Below, one piece after another: positions 49,501 to 58,990 of a DNA stretch of 64,000 bases. A model generated the notes under the pieces. That model saw only the letters and a list, made by a program, of their open reading frames with translations, was not told the origin of the DNA and made no database searches. Origin of the DNA: Taenia hydatigena (taxonomy: Eukaryota; Platyhelminthes; Cestoda; Cyclophyllidea; Taeniidae); the NCBI GenBank assembly GCA_036345935.2, contig JADWOT020000006.1, positions 11,878,519-11,942,518 on the forward strand, read 5' to 3'. The position numbers and the translations under genes are program-made. Position 1 is the first letter of the stretch. Each line of letters begins with the position of its first letter.

Positions 49501-50815
49501 CACATGTAAGCCATAGATAGTCTTCCTTTTTCTAAGTAACATTTCGGAGGCGGAAATTGTACAGAATGTCTTCACAAAGCAATATCATGCTGAATGAATA
49601 TTTTAGAGTCACTTAAATAATCCTTTAGAAGGATTAAAAAACTATAAAAACAAATTTTAGGAACATAGCAATGATTACTAGTCAAGTGATACAATTCAAA
49701 ACGTAAGGTGGTAAGCCAAATTCGGCTACTTTCAAATGAACAACTATTAATTAACAAGACAGCAGGAGTTTTAATGCAATAGCGAGAAATTTTCACGTTG
49801 CCGCATTTTAATTAGTGAATACCAAATAGATTGTTGCAAATATCGTACTAATCGCTGCTCATAAGGAATCCCTACATTTGTAGTTCATAGAAAACGACAA
49901 AAAATATGGCATTTCTGGTTTATAATGCTGCAAATTACCTTAATATACGAGACTGGCGACATATTTGGGCAGTTTAAGTGTCTGTTTGAGGTGAGCGATT
50001 CTCCAATAGCTTCAAAAAAGGAGTGCATTAGCCAAACTCATAAAATCGGCGAACAACGCCAAATTCTTTACTTACAGGAAGGGGAATTAGGATCAGGTAG
50101 AGGAAGTGAGAAGTCCTCCTGCTTCAACAAAGCAATCATAGTGACCTGAGGCTTTGCAAATTCATTGATGAGCATTGACAGAATCCTGAAATAAAATGAA
50201 ATTGAGTGGGTTGAATTTAAGTTTACCAATAACAACTTATGTAGTGACTCACTTATCCCTGGATTCGTCAAGTAAGTCTTCCCCATTAACTCCCACAATT
50301 ACTTCATTAGAACGCAAGAGGACTTGATTTTGAAAAAATGGATCCACTTTCATTATACGCAGTCCCCAGTACCTTCTAACAAAAAAAGGTTTTTAGAATA
50401 TTTTTCTCAATAAATCACGTCAGAGAAAACTTGGTCTTTACTTTATAATCTTATCAAAAATAGCTTGAAAAAGATAACTTGTTTGCTCAAGGTCTAAAGA
50501 ACCTTCGTATGAAACCATTCTAGCTTTTGTGGCCAAATTTTTGTCATAATTCCACATCAAATCATTGATTGCAATCAAGGTAGTTTTTTTCCGTCGCGGC
50601 CACGTTGTCGGTGATTGCACCATTGCAGTAGACTCAGCCTCTATTCGTTCCGCAGCTTCCATCCAAGCATAACTGGTGGCACCAAGGGAAGGACGGGTTG
50701 CAGATGTTCGGGAGAATGACGTTAGGCCTTTCTTCTTCGATGACCGCAAATCACGCGGGCGAATAACATTTTGAGAAACTGAAACATTCCCCCCAACGCT
50801 CTCATTTTTAGGTTC
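40567..50815 (-). CDS. PARD3: PAR-3 cell-polarity scaffold, N-terminus not found
   Basis: PAR-3 binds PAR-6 and aPKC at the cortex. Exons on the minus strand: 50815-50442, 50375-50253, 50185-50076, 50009-49939, 49480-49292, 48913-48683, 48530-48216, 48152-47956, 47581-47298, 47095-46880, 44062-43735, 42279-41733 and 40920-40567. Phases agree at all twelve junctions (1112 codons plus stop). PDZ1 is in exons 1-3 (SNEVIVGVNGEDLL), PDZ2 in exons 5-6 (GFGISFATRD, GDRLLSINGV) and PDZ3 in exon 7 (SLGIRF, GDRLIAVDGHSVIG). Exon 9 has the aPKC-site motif TRDGVGRRSVSEKRHAH and exon 11 the FRAAI motif (HSFRAAINSEP). Exon 1 here opens in phase 0 after a strong acceptor, so at least one upstream exon with the oligomerisation domain is missing; it may lie beyond EMRE and ALG5. 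The last exon might end earlier, at a donor at 40662. Introns range from 63 nt to 2.8 kb. Confidence 0.93.
44063..46879 (-). other. Largest PAR-3 intron
   Basis: A phase-1 intron of 2817 nt between the exons ending at 46880 and starting at 44062. It contains a CA microsatellite and a run of 23 G, listed separately. A 90-codon plus-strand frame at 45788-46060 has no recognised motif and is probably chance. Confidence 0.7.
44988..45112 (+). repeat. CA microsatellite and run of 23 guanines in a PAR-3 intron
   Basis: An interrupted CA repeat runs from about 44988 to 45015, and an unbroken run of G occupies 45090-45112. The G run falls on the non-template strand of the minus-strand gene as C. Runs of this length are unstable in replication and difficult to sequence, so the exact count is doubtful. 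Confidence 0.9.
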
Positions 50816-51617
50816 CTAAAAAACCGCAAAAAAGCGCGCATTCTTGTTTAAACGGCTCTTGATGCTTTCGTAAACATCAACAGTGAATCAGTTTAAAATA
50901 ATAAAATTTAAGGATAGATAACCTCGCAATAGATAAAAAACAACATTTAAAAGCGCATCAAAATTTCTTATCCCACATAAATTTTAAAAAATACGAAACA
51001 CCCAGAAAAAAGTCCACGGCGCAATACTACAGCTGCAATTAGGTAGGGTGTCAAAACCTGGTCAACCGTATGGGGCGAAGCAAATCGGATACGCTATTCA
51101 AACCACTATCCGCCTCAGTGTAAATTATCATGAACAAACACCAACCATCGAAAAAATTCAGCCTGGGTAAGCCTCAAGAACAGGCCATCAATAACAATAC
51201 ACCAAATTGGAGCGAGCCACTTCGAAAGTAGCGGGGCGTCATGATAAGAATTTCAAGGTAGTTTTTCTTGCCATAATTTAGGAATTCTTCAGTCAAAGTA
51301 ACAAGTAAAACACAATTTTTCGTAAAACTCAAGACATCCCAATGACACTTTATAGTTCAGGCACTGCTATTAAGTAACCTAAATTTTGAGCGAACAATGA
51401 TTCGTTGAAAACATTATCGATATTCTTGCTCAGCATATAAAACGCAGTCTACTTATTCTTCTATAAAATAGTAATTTTAACAAAGCAAATTAAACACAAG
51501 AATAAGTGGGGTTTGCTTGGTGTCGACACCACTTACTTCAACTTTTAAATTAAACATGACTCTGTAATTTCCAACCGTTTGTAAAGATTTAGCTTAAGTA
51601 TAAAAATCAGTGATTAT
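50816..51617. other. Sequence upstream of the first visible PAR-3 exon
   Basis: Probably PAR-3 intron. I searched the minus strand for the N-terminal oligomerisation domain and found no convincing exon. No repeat recognised. Confidence 0.4.
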
Positions 51618-51622
51618 AATTG

Positions 51623-51995
51623 TAGTGCTTTGTTTGTTTGGACGACCGGTTTCGGTCAGAGTCACAGAGGTGGCCATATTGTCGCGGCTGCGTAGGCTGG
51701 CCTCCGGGCCATGCCAGCTGTAGTGTAGCGTTCCGAGGCTCCCTCGAAGGCAAAAGAAGGCAGAATGCTAGGGTAGAATATATATATTCAGCGGACAGAG
51801 GGAAATAGGCTGCTGGCATGGTACGGAGGCCAGCCTGCGCAGCTAGGGCCTCTGTGACCTTGACCGAAACCGGTAGTTCCAACAAACAAACAAAGTACTT
51901 CACCAGCAGCTTATTTTCCTCCGTCCGTTGAATGTATATATTTTGCTCTGGCATTTTCGTTTCTTTCGCCTTCAAGGAACCCTCGGGACACTACA
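51623..51995 (+). repeat. Family-A solo LTR split by a second LTR
   Basis: The outer element starts TGTAGTGCTTTGTTTG at 51623, stops at CCAGC (51714-51718), resumes at CCAGC (51903) and ends GGGACACTACA at 51995. Outer flanks ATAAT (51618-51622) and ATAAC (51996-52000) match in 4 of 5 positions. Both pieces correspond to contiguous parts of the LTR at 27502-27687. Confidence 0.88.
51719..51902 (-). repeat. Family-A solo LTR inserted antisense inside another
   Basis: A 184-bp unit bounded by TG and CA with a perfect 5-bp target duplication, CCAGC, on either side. Read on the minus strand it is a family-A LTR (AAGTACTTTGTTTG start, GGAACGCTACACTACA end). It must be younger than the copy it interrupts. 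Confidence 0.9.
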
Positions 51996-52248
51996 ATAAC
52001 AACGGCTTAATTAAGAATCTTTAACGTCACGCACAAGCAGCTGCATCGCATTTGTTTTCATAACATCTACTTGCATTCATTTGTGCAATGGTTTAGCAAG
52101 CACCTCAAAACCTAAACGCTGCCCAGTTCAATCTCTATAAAGCAAATAACACAAGTGTTAAATACGTATCTAGTTCGACCCGCCTAATAGTATGGTTTGA
52201 CCAAATTAACGTCCTCTTCAATACTACCATTATCTTTTCATTTTTGAC

Positions 52249-52476
52249 TGTAGAGGGTTCCTCCTCTCCCTCATGGTTACCCTTGTTAGCAGAAGTCTGC
52301 GTACGTTTAGACATCTTCAATATATATATGAGGTGATAAATACAGCTAGGCGAGATATGGGGCTCAGGCCAGGAACGTGTCACGCTCCAGCGAATCTCCC
52401 CGCTGCTCCGTCACGTGGTTCCTATTGACTTCCCGCCTCTGGCCTACAAAGCGCATTCAAAGAATTAAGTACTACA
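52249..52476 (-). repeat. Family-B solo LTR with conserved start of an open frame
   Basis: A 228-bp unit, sense on the minus strand, starting TGTAGTACTTAATTC and ending CCCTCTACA. Flanks TTGAC (52244-52248) and TTAAC (52477-52481) agree in 4 of 5 positions. Inside the unit an ATG opens MSKRTQTSANKG...EEEPST, running through the 3' boundary. A 12-base word, ATTAACGTCCTC, occurs both 37 bp left of the unit and across its right edge, which might instead indicate a longer target duplication. Confidence 0.75.
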
Positions 52477-52903
52477 TTAACGTCCTCAAAAGTTGTTCAA
52501 TCACCTTATTCATTGCTCTCGCTAGTAAAATTTAAGGAAATGACTGCCAAATTTCCTGGCAGGGTAAATGAAATAACACGGTGTGCCAGTGTTTGGTTAT
52601 TTCCCAGTTTTTTGTTTGATTGCACGCATTTTGTAACGTTATTAAATGATTTTAAGAAGAAATCTTTCGAGGCGCGAAAATTTTGCAAGTCACTGAGGGT
52701 TCCCCAAAAGTGCATTCGAACAAAATCTATTAATAAATTTGTTCGCACGAGGTTATAAATTTTGCAAGTTCTTAGATACGCACTATTTTTTCGTTTTTGG
52801 TCTTGCTCTGTAGCCAAATATCGCAGTTTACTTTGGAATATTTAGACTGTTTTAACACACCAAACTCACTAATTTTCTGGGAACCTCCCTTGCTATTCGT
52901 TAA

Positions 52904-53155
52904 ATGGGCTGGAGGGGTTTTTCCATCCTCCATCGCCTTTCCAGGTCTGGAATAAACCATAACCACTACTACCTCTGTGGAGATGGAGTCTACAGGTCAA
53001 CTGGGGCTATATCGGATGCTCCGTACCAGACAAGCTTTGGCCTCTTGAAAGTCGTCTGCGTCGTTACACCATGGCTTCTTATTGGTGCGTACATAAGCAA
53101 AGCTGGTGCTAAGTTCCTCGAGGACAATGAGATTTTCGTTCCGAGAGACGAATAA
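52904..53155 (+). CDS. SMDT1: EMRE, essential regulator of the mitochondrial calcium uniporter
   Basis: EMRE is a single-pass inner-membrane protein that activates the MCU channel and couples it to MICU1. The 83-residue product starts at an ATG directly preceded by an in-frame TAA. It has an arginine-bearing amphipathic N-terminus (MGWRGFSILHRLSRSG) suited to mitochondrial import. The conserved core is TSFGLLKVVCVV (residues 43-54), a transmembrane helix to about residue 65 with the GxxxS motif (GAYIS, 61-65), then ISKAGAKFLEDNEIFVP. Human EMRE aligns throughout this core. The C-terminus ends RDE, lacking the poly-aspartate tail that in vertebrates contacts MICU1. The gene is intronless; its stop codon lies inside an AATAAA (53151-53156). 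It runs tail-to-tail with ALG5 and may sit within a PAR-3 intron. Confidence 0.9.
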   Translation: MGWRGFSILHRLSRSGINHNHYYLCGDGVYRSTGAISDAPYQTSFGLLKVVCVVTPWLLIGAYISKAGAKFLEDNEIFVPRDE

Positions 53156-53653
53156 ATACATTCCCACCTTCCTCCACGTAAGACAACCGGCCCCGCATGA
53201 CCTGAAACTACCTACATCTCGATACCAACAATCTCTTCGACCCGCTTTTTCCTGCATAAATCCGCATTACCGAGTCTGTAAGAACTGAATAGTTAGTTCC
53301 ACAATGCATGCAAAGCGAAACCTGCGTCTACTTTGCCTGACTCCTGTTTTGGGAATTGGTGGTTTATTACAAACTAGGTGAACCTACCTCAAATACTCGT
53401 AATTAAATGTAGGCCTGCATTGAAATACACAATGCATCGCAGGTCGACTGGGTATTCTTTGGTTTTCTCGGGCGATGCGGAACTATAGGAATATGGTAAT
53501 TCCTCAAGAACCCGATAAATCTTAGCATTTGAACACGATATCTTGGGAACAAAGACTGACAGACGACAACATAAAAGTGTAGCACGTGCGGGGCGTCAAA
53601 ATACTGAAAATTTCTTGGAGTAACTCATTACAAAGGATCGGGTTCGTGTTTAC

Positions 53654-55045
53654 TCACTCGAGATGGTGCGAATGTTCGATTTTCCATGCACCAAGACCGT
53701 AGCGCAAACGTATCAGGAGCAGATCCTTAGCCATTTGTACCCAAGAGAAAATCGGGATAATTTTGGAGCCTAAAATTAGGATTAAGTTAACGTGAGATCG
53801 AGACTGCAGATTGTATCGAGTGAATGACGCAAAGATTGCTTTAGGGATACTATGCGACTACCATGCCCTTCGCCCAATCCTGGACGAGCGGATAAATAAT
53901 GCTACTTCGACCGTACCATCAACTTCGTGCCACGTGACTGGAACCTCACATATTTCGACAGAGAGATGTCGGGCGAGGTAGAGAAGGTCCACATCAAAGG
54001 CCCAACGTTCGACGTGTTGGTTCATAAAAAGAAGACGCGCTGCCCTACGGCTAAATAGTTTGAAACCGCATTGGGTGTCTCTCACACCACGTACACACAG
54101 CAGCCACACGGCAAAATGAAAGCCGTACATGAGAAGATTTCGCAGAGGATTTCTCTTAGCAATTGTCTCCGCTTGTAGGTGCGCTCGAGAACCACAGATT
54201 ACTGCCATTCTCCCATCCTGAAACAAAACCCCAATGCTGACAATTAAAAACTGAAAATAGCTGGATGATTACGTGGACGACCAGAGCTAGTTATGTACCC
54301 ATTTCGATGCAATCATAAATGCCATTTGTTTCTCTAGTCTTTCGATGTCCTGAAAGCGCGTAGCACCATCTGCGTCGGCAAACAGCAGAAACTTGCCCCG
54401 AGCGGAAAGCATACCCTATAATAGATCACATCTAAGAATAGTATTAAAAAAGGCGAATAATGTAAGCTTTTGACGGATTTACGATTCGAACTGCAGCACC
54501 CTTTCCTCGGTTCCGCGCAAGCTTCAAAACACGAACGACGTTGGAGGAATACTTTTCCGAGTACGATATTGCAACCTAAAATCGGAAATTAACATAGATT
54601 ACTAGCAAACCTGGTAGGTATTATCAACACTCCCATCATCAACAACGATAATTTCAAATGAAAACTTGGGTTGCGACACCGTACGCGATGTCAAGTAAGC
54701 AAGGGCCTCCTCCATCATTGTGGGAACTGTACCAAAATATATTCACATGTAAAAAGAAGCAACATTACGCCTTTGAGCCTCATTATAAGCGGGAACAACA
54801 ATTGAGAGTTCAACTTCAGGGCGGTGAGTCAGCCCGAACGGAAATTTCTCATATTCTGATTTCCTCGGGTCATAAAATATTCTCTCGGTCAGTTCTCTCT
54901 CAATATCAGGATATGGGTTCGTTGATAGGTAAAGGAAAATAAGGACCTACAAAATCTAGTCGAAAATTGCCCCTACGAAGAATGCTACCATTACAGCAAC
55001 CGTCGCAAAGGATACGAGAAGGAGAAGCCAAAGCTCCACCCCCAT
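53654..55045 (-). CDS. ALG5: ALG5, dolichyl-phosphate beta-glucosyltransferase
   Basis: An ER membrane enzyme that makes dolichyl-phosphate-glucose from UDP-glucose for N-glycan assembly. Seven exons: 55045-54989, 54946-54769, 54726-54611, 54575-54483, 54415-54299, 54217-53917 and 53769-53654, coding 325 residues, the same size as the human enzyme. Exon 1 starts MGVELWLLLLVSFATVAVM, an N-terminal anchor continued by VLIFLYLS. The GT2 fold follows: LSIVVPAYNEAQRLPTM, EIIVVDDGS, RNRGKGAAVRIGML, the metal-binding FADADGATRF, CGSRAHL, FHFAVWLLCVRGVRDTQCGF, the catalytic-region HVERWAFDVDLLYLA, and the C-terminal SKIIPIFSWVQMAKDLLLIRL. Every junction is in phase. The first three introns are only 42, 42 and 35 nt; the others are 67, 81 and 147 nt. 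Confidence 0.97.
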
Positions 55046-55110
55046 CCTCAACACCCCACAATACTAAAGTACGCGGCTCCGTGGGTGTCCCATTCAATGA
55101 CCCCTAAGCA

Positions 55111-55118
55111 TTTTATAA
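55111..55118 (-). promoter_or_regulatory. TATA-like box upstream of ALG5
   Basis: TTATAAAA on the minus strand, about 65 bp before the ALG5 start codon. The position fits a core promoter with a short leader, but AT-rich DNA produces such words by chance. Confidence 0.25.
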
Positions 55119-55320
55119 GCCTTATGTAAAAAGTTAAATGAATTATCGTTGCCTATTTTAACGTTTAAAATCATTTATTAAAGTAATTATCTTTAATATA
55201 TGTATGTTATTTATTTTGCAGTCAATAATTTTGATGTCATTATAAAGATTAAACACAAGTTACTTCGATTTTTATTTACTAGTTTTCGTGCTTTTTAAAA
55301 CAAAATAGCTTTTTTTTACT

Positions 55321-55510
55321 AGCTGCTGTTTTGTTTACTTACACCCTGGTAGCGGTTACGGTGACTTGGGTGGCCATATGGCATTTGCCGGATGGGCTGG
55401 CCTCTGAGCCATTCCAGCGGCCCTAATTATGTTCTCTTTGCCGAACTTATGTGTTCTGCTTAAGCAATATGTCTTTTTTTGCCTTTAAAAAGGTTCTGGA
55501 TTGCTGTGGT
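55321..55510 (+). repeat. Highly diverged family-A LTR remnant
   Basis: Contains recognisable family-A landmarks in order: TTTTGTTTACTTACA, GGTGACTTGGGTGGCCATAT, GGATGGGCTGGCCTCTGAG, CCATTCCAGCGGC, and a degraded 3' part. No ends or target duplication are preserved. Confidence 0.5.
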
Positions 55511-56110
55511 GACGCAATTATTCTCCAGTACCATGAGTCCATTTAGAGACGTAATGAGCGAAATTTTATGGTGGTGTAGCCATCTATGACTTTGTAAAGA
55601 CGAAATAGAGTGTGGAATTCAATCATACTGTGCATTACTGATGAACAATAGCTTTTGTGCTTTTTAGGATAGCTCTGTAGGCAACTCAACCAGTGGTGAA
55701 ACATTGGAGAGTCCCCTAAGTAGCCTGTTAACAAACCGAGGGTACAAATGGTCACTTTTTCATGTAGCCCCTCTACTCTTCTGTGCATCATCTCTGTAAG
55801 AAAATTCTTACGAGCTGACCATGCCAGTATTCGCAATTCCAGCATCCAAGAAGATACTTTACCTTACCGTGAACGATCGCGCTTGACGAGTCTACTGGAT
55901 CTGAACTTCGTTCGAAATGAGTACCGTGCCAATTGACGGAGAATGTACTGACCATGGGGTAAATTGCCTTTTGTCGACGTACAGCAGGGCTTTAGCTACT
56001 GGCACAGCCAGGAGGCCAACCCACCCAGTGAATGTATGATGACGGAGCACCTAGGGGGTCCGATTACAAAACTGAGAGTTGAACAACCAACCAACAAAAT
56101 GCAGAAGTAC
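55511..56110. repeat. Possible retroposon ending in an ACCAACCAACAAA tail
   Basis: The stretch is richer in GC than its flanks and ends with GAACAACCAACCAACAAAA near 56085-56100, a simple tail of the kind seen at retroposon ends. A 100-codon minus-strand frame (55543-55845) and a plus-strand frame (55748-55936) have no domain I can name. No second copy is in the window, so this is tentative. Confidence 0.2.
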
Positions 56111-58100
56111 TAATATTAATATTGTGTGGAAAAAACTAGGAGGCTAGATGCATAGCTCGGTGTTACGTTGCAAAGTCGGAGTACATTCTTCCAAAAATTA
56201 ATAGTACACGAAACTCGTATTCCTGGTAAATAAGATATCATAGTACTGCACATGATCTAACTTTGATAGAAAGTTAGTAGATATAATTAGAGGTGCCTGT
56301 GTTTTAAGGATATTCTTGTGTCATGAGGCCATTTTAATTGAAAAAATTGAGGGACTTGCTCCATCAGTGGGTAATGGAGCTTGTTGCTGCATCACATCCT
56401 GCTTTCAGTTTTGAATTAATCGTTTCCAAAGTGCCTTGTGATTGTCAACATCATTGAAGTCTAGCTCGGCATATTTGCTTAAAAGAAGAAACAGGTAGAA
56501 ATAGGTCTCATTGCTTTCCCATAATTACTTGAGAGTACGTTGGATAGCCTTGGAGTCAACACTTCTTCAATATTCGGTCCTCTTTACGCTGACACCTTGA
56601 AGTAAAATACTTTGTTTTTACTTTGTCTTGATAGCTGCGCCCACCAAAAGGAAGGGGTTAGATGCCAATAATCCATTCAAAGATCGCTCATTTAATTAAG
56701 CAAAATATACGATTTGAACTAACTTGCTTTAAGCATGGTTTTTTAAGCGGAAGTGGCAAGGTTCTGGGAACCGCAATGAAGATAATGAATGAATCACTTG
56801 ACTACCAAATCGGAGCAATCCGAATGCTCTGTGGATCAGCAAAGCCTCTATCGAACGCCTCAGATACAATGCTAGCTCATTTCAGTTGAAAAAACTTCGC
56901 CTTTCGGAGGTTTATTTCTTAGAAATTACACTAAATTAAAGTTGTTTTTTGCGAAATGGGATCACTAAATTAAAGTGCTTAAGACGCAAAAGCACTCCAT
57001 GACTACCAGTGATTCCATGAGTATTTCCTGCCTGGATTACTCCTTGACGCTGTTGATGGAGCTATCAACCAGGTAATGTTTACTCAACGCCACTTCCATG
57101 TTCATCGATCAACGGCCAAAATGAAGGGTTGTTTACGCCCACTATGAGTTTGTTTAAGGAGTACTTGTCACCCTCCGGTATGCCGCATAGGTACAGTATT
57201 GCACACAGATTATCCAAACAAAGAATACGACTGCAGACAGCCCAAGGACCATGATACGTAAAAATCATCGTGCCTATGAGATTCGCTTTTGGAAGCAAAA
57301 CGGAAACGGACTCAACTGAATCTTTTTGCACTTTGCTGCAATATGCTAAATATGCCACCTTATATGCCACCAACAACCTGACGTGCAGGTTGAAGACCTC
57401 TTTAATCGGTAGAAAACAAAGAAACCCCATTAATTTGTAAGATTTAAATGCAAAAATGCACTTTTTAGATTCCTCTCAGCACTTATACATTTTCACCGGT
57501 TTAGCCAAAACTTTATTGAATAAACTGCTGAAAGGAAGCCGTGCTCCGTTTAAAGATTAAAGCAAGGCCTCACCGCATTCATTCGAGCTAAACGAGCCAA
57601 TCCCGTTTTAAAGGAAAGTAAGTACTACTAAGGTTTAATAAATCTGCTTAACTTAACATTGTAAGGGAGGATAGCGGGAACGTAACAGCCAGCACCATGA
57701 GATTCCGTTGAGCTAACAAACAGTATTGCCAATAACGTAAATTTTATCCCATGGTTTTCATTCAATTCTTTCTTTTAGTTTGCGATGATGCCTCTTCCAT
57801 ATTCGCGAATGCTAAAAAAATTCACCAATATTACCAATATTTTGTTTCACCTAATTAACCTAGGTTGAATTCTGCACTGCTGATTTGCACCCATCCTCAC
57901 TGAAGCAGTGAATCCCTCCATACCGTTGCTTGGTCTCATCAGCCTAAACTAGCTGGATGATATCATTAAAATCAATGCCACGTTTCCTCTCAGATTACCA
58001 ATCTTCACAAGTTGGTCCCGACTCAAACAATAGAGGAAGCCTAAAACCTAGCAGAGAACAATCTAGAGTCGTTTTCCACCAGGTAACGCGATTTTAAGAG
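56111..58100. other. Spacer, no supported gene
   Basis: The longest frame is 116 codons on the minus strand (57080-57430); it has hydrophobic patches but no recognised family and no clean splice sites. I do not call it a gene. Confidence 0.4.
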
Positions 58101-58129
58101 AGCAAAGTCGGAGTCCCAAAGTGGCAACT

Positions 58130-58735
58130 CTTCCTCGGTGTACCGGTCAGAGGCGGTACGTCACGTGGTCGGTCTTTGGCGAATAAAGGGCTCACGTGTA
58201 CATCCAGGAACTGACGCGCATTCTATTTTGCTCACTCTCTACCAGTTTTCACTCGATTCCGTGGATCTTTGGCACAAGAAAACTGGAAAGACCAGGAGCT
58301 CACATTGAGCACAAGGGAATCCTTATGCGCAGCAGCCCATCCAGAGAGAGAAACGACGACAGCGAAACTACGCGTTCAAGACACACTACGCTTATAGCAA
58401 AACTTAGTGTACTGCTCATTAAAAAGATTGAGCAACTCATCCCAACACACAACGTGTGAGAGAGCGTCAAACGAGCCAAGGAAGAATCTGGTAGATTTTT
58501 TGACAAAATGCGACAATGGAATCACCCGGGTCGAAGGAAAGACATAAACAGTCGAACTCATTTACTGAGTCACAAGTGGCACCCATCGCGGGAAAGGATT
58601 CATTCATCGAGAGCTCAAATACAATTGGATCGCACTGGAAAAAAGCAGCAGAGAATACAGAAAATCGGAAAGGGATCAAATCGGATTAAAGTAACGTCTT
58701 GTATTCAAGACCTGTTCGAATGCAATTTCTAATGC
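58130..58735 (+). mobile_element. Possible 5' end of a decayed LTR retrotransposon
   Basis: GTCACGTGGTCGG..., an AATAAA at 58183-58188 and, further on, TTTGGCACAAGAAAACTGG (from 58267) resemble an LTR tail followed by a tRNA primer-binding site. Two basic, purine-rich frames follow (an ATG at 58325 to a stop at 58459, then 58508-58732), which could be a frameshifted gag. No reverse transcriptase or second LTR is seen. Confidence 0.2.
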
Positions 58736-58990
58736 AGAACTGGCGCGAGCAGAAACATGGACAAGCTTGAATTTGCTCATCAATACGGTATAGTGAGTGT
58801 GTAATTTTACAGAAACGGATAAAAATAATAATGGTGCTTTCTAAAATGGGAGAAGACGAGCAGGCTGATGTTCTTAAAATGTGGACGCGTAATTCTGACG
58901 TGGCTCAGGGCGACAGACTTCAGGCGAGTGAGGTCAGTAGTTTCAGAAGTATGAAAGAATTCACGGGGAGGTGGTTTAATTTCGTTGAGT

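Noticed and set aside
57080..57430. A 116-codon minus-strand frame with hydrophobic patches
   Set aside because: No family recognised, no splice sites in register and no neighbouring exons; not enough to call a gene.
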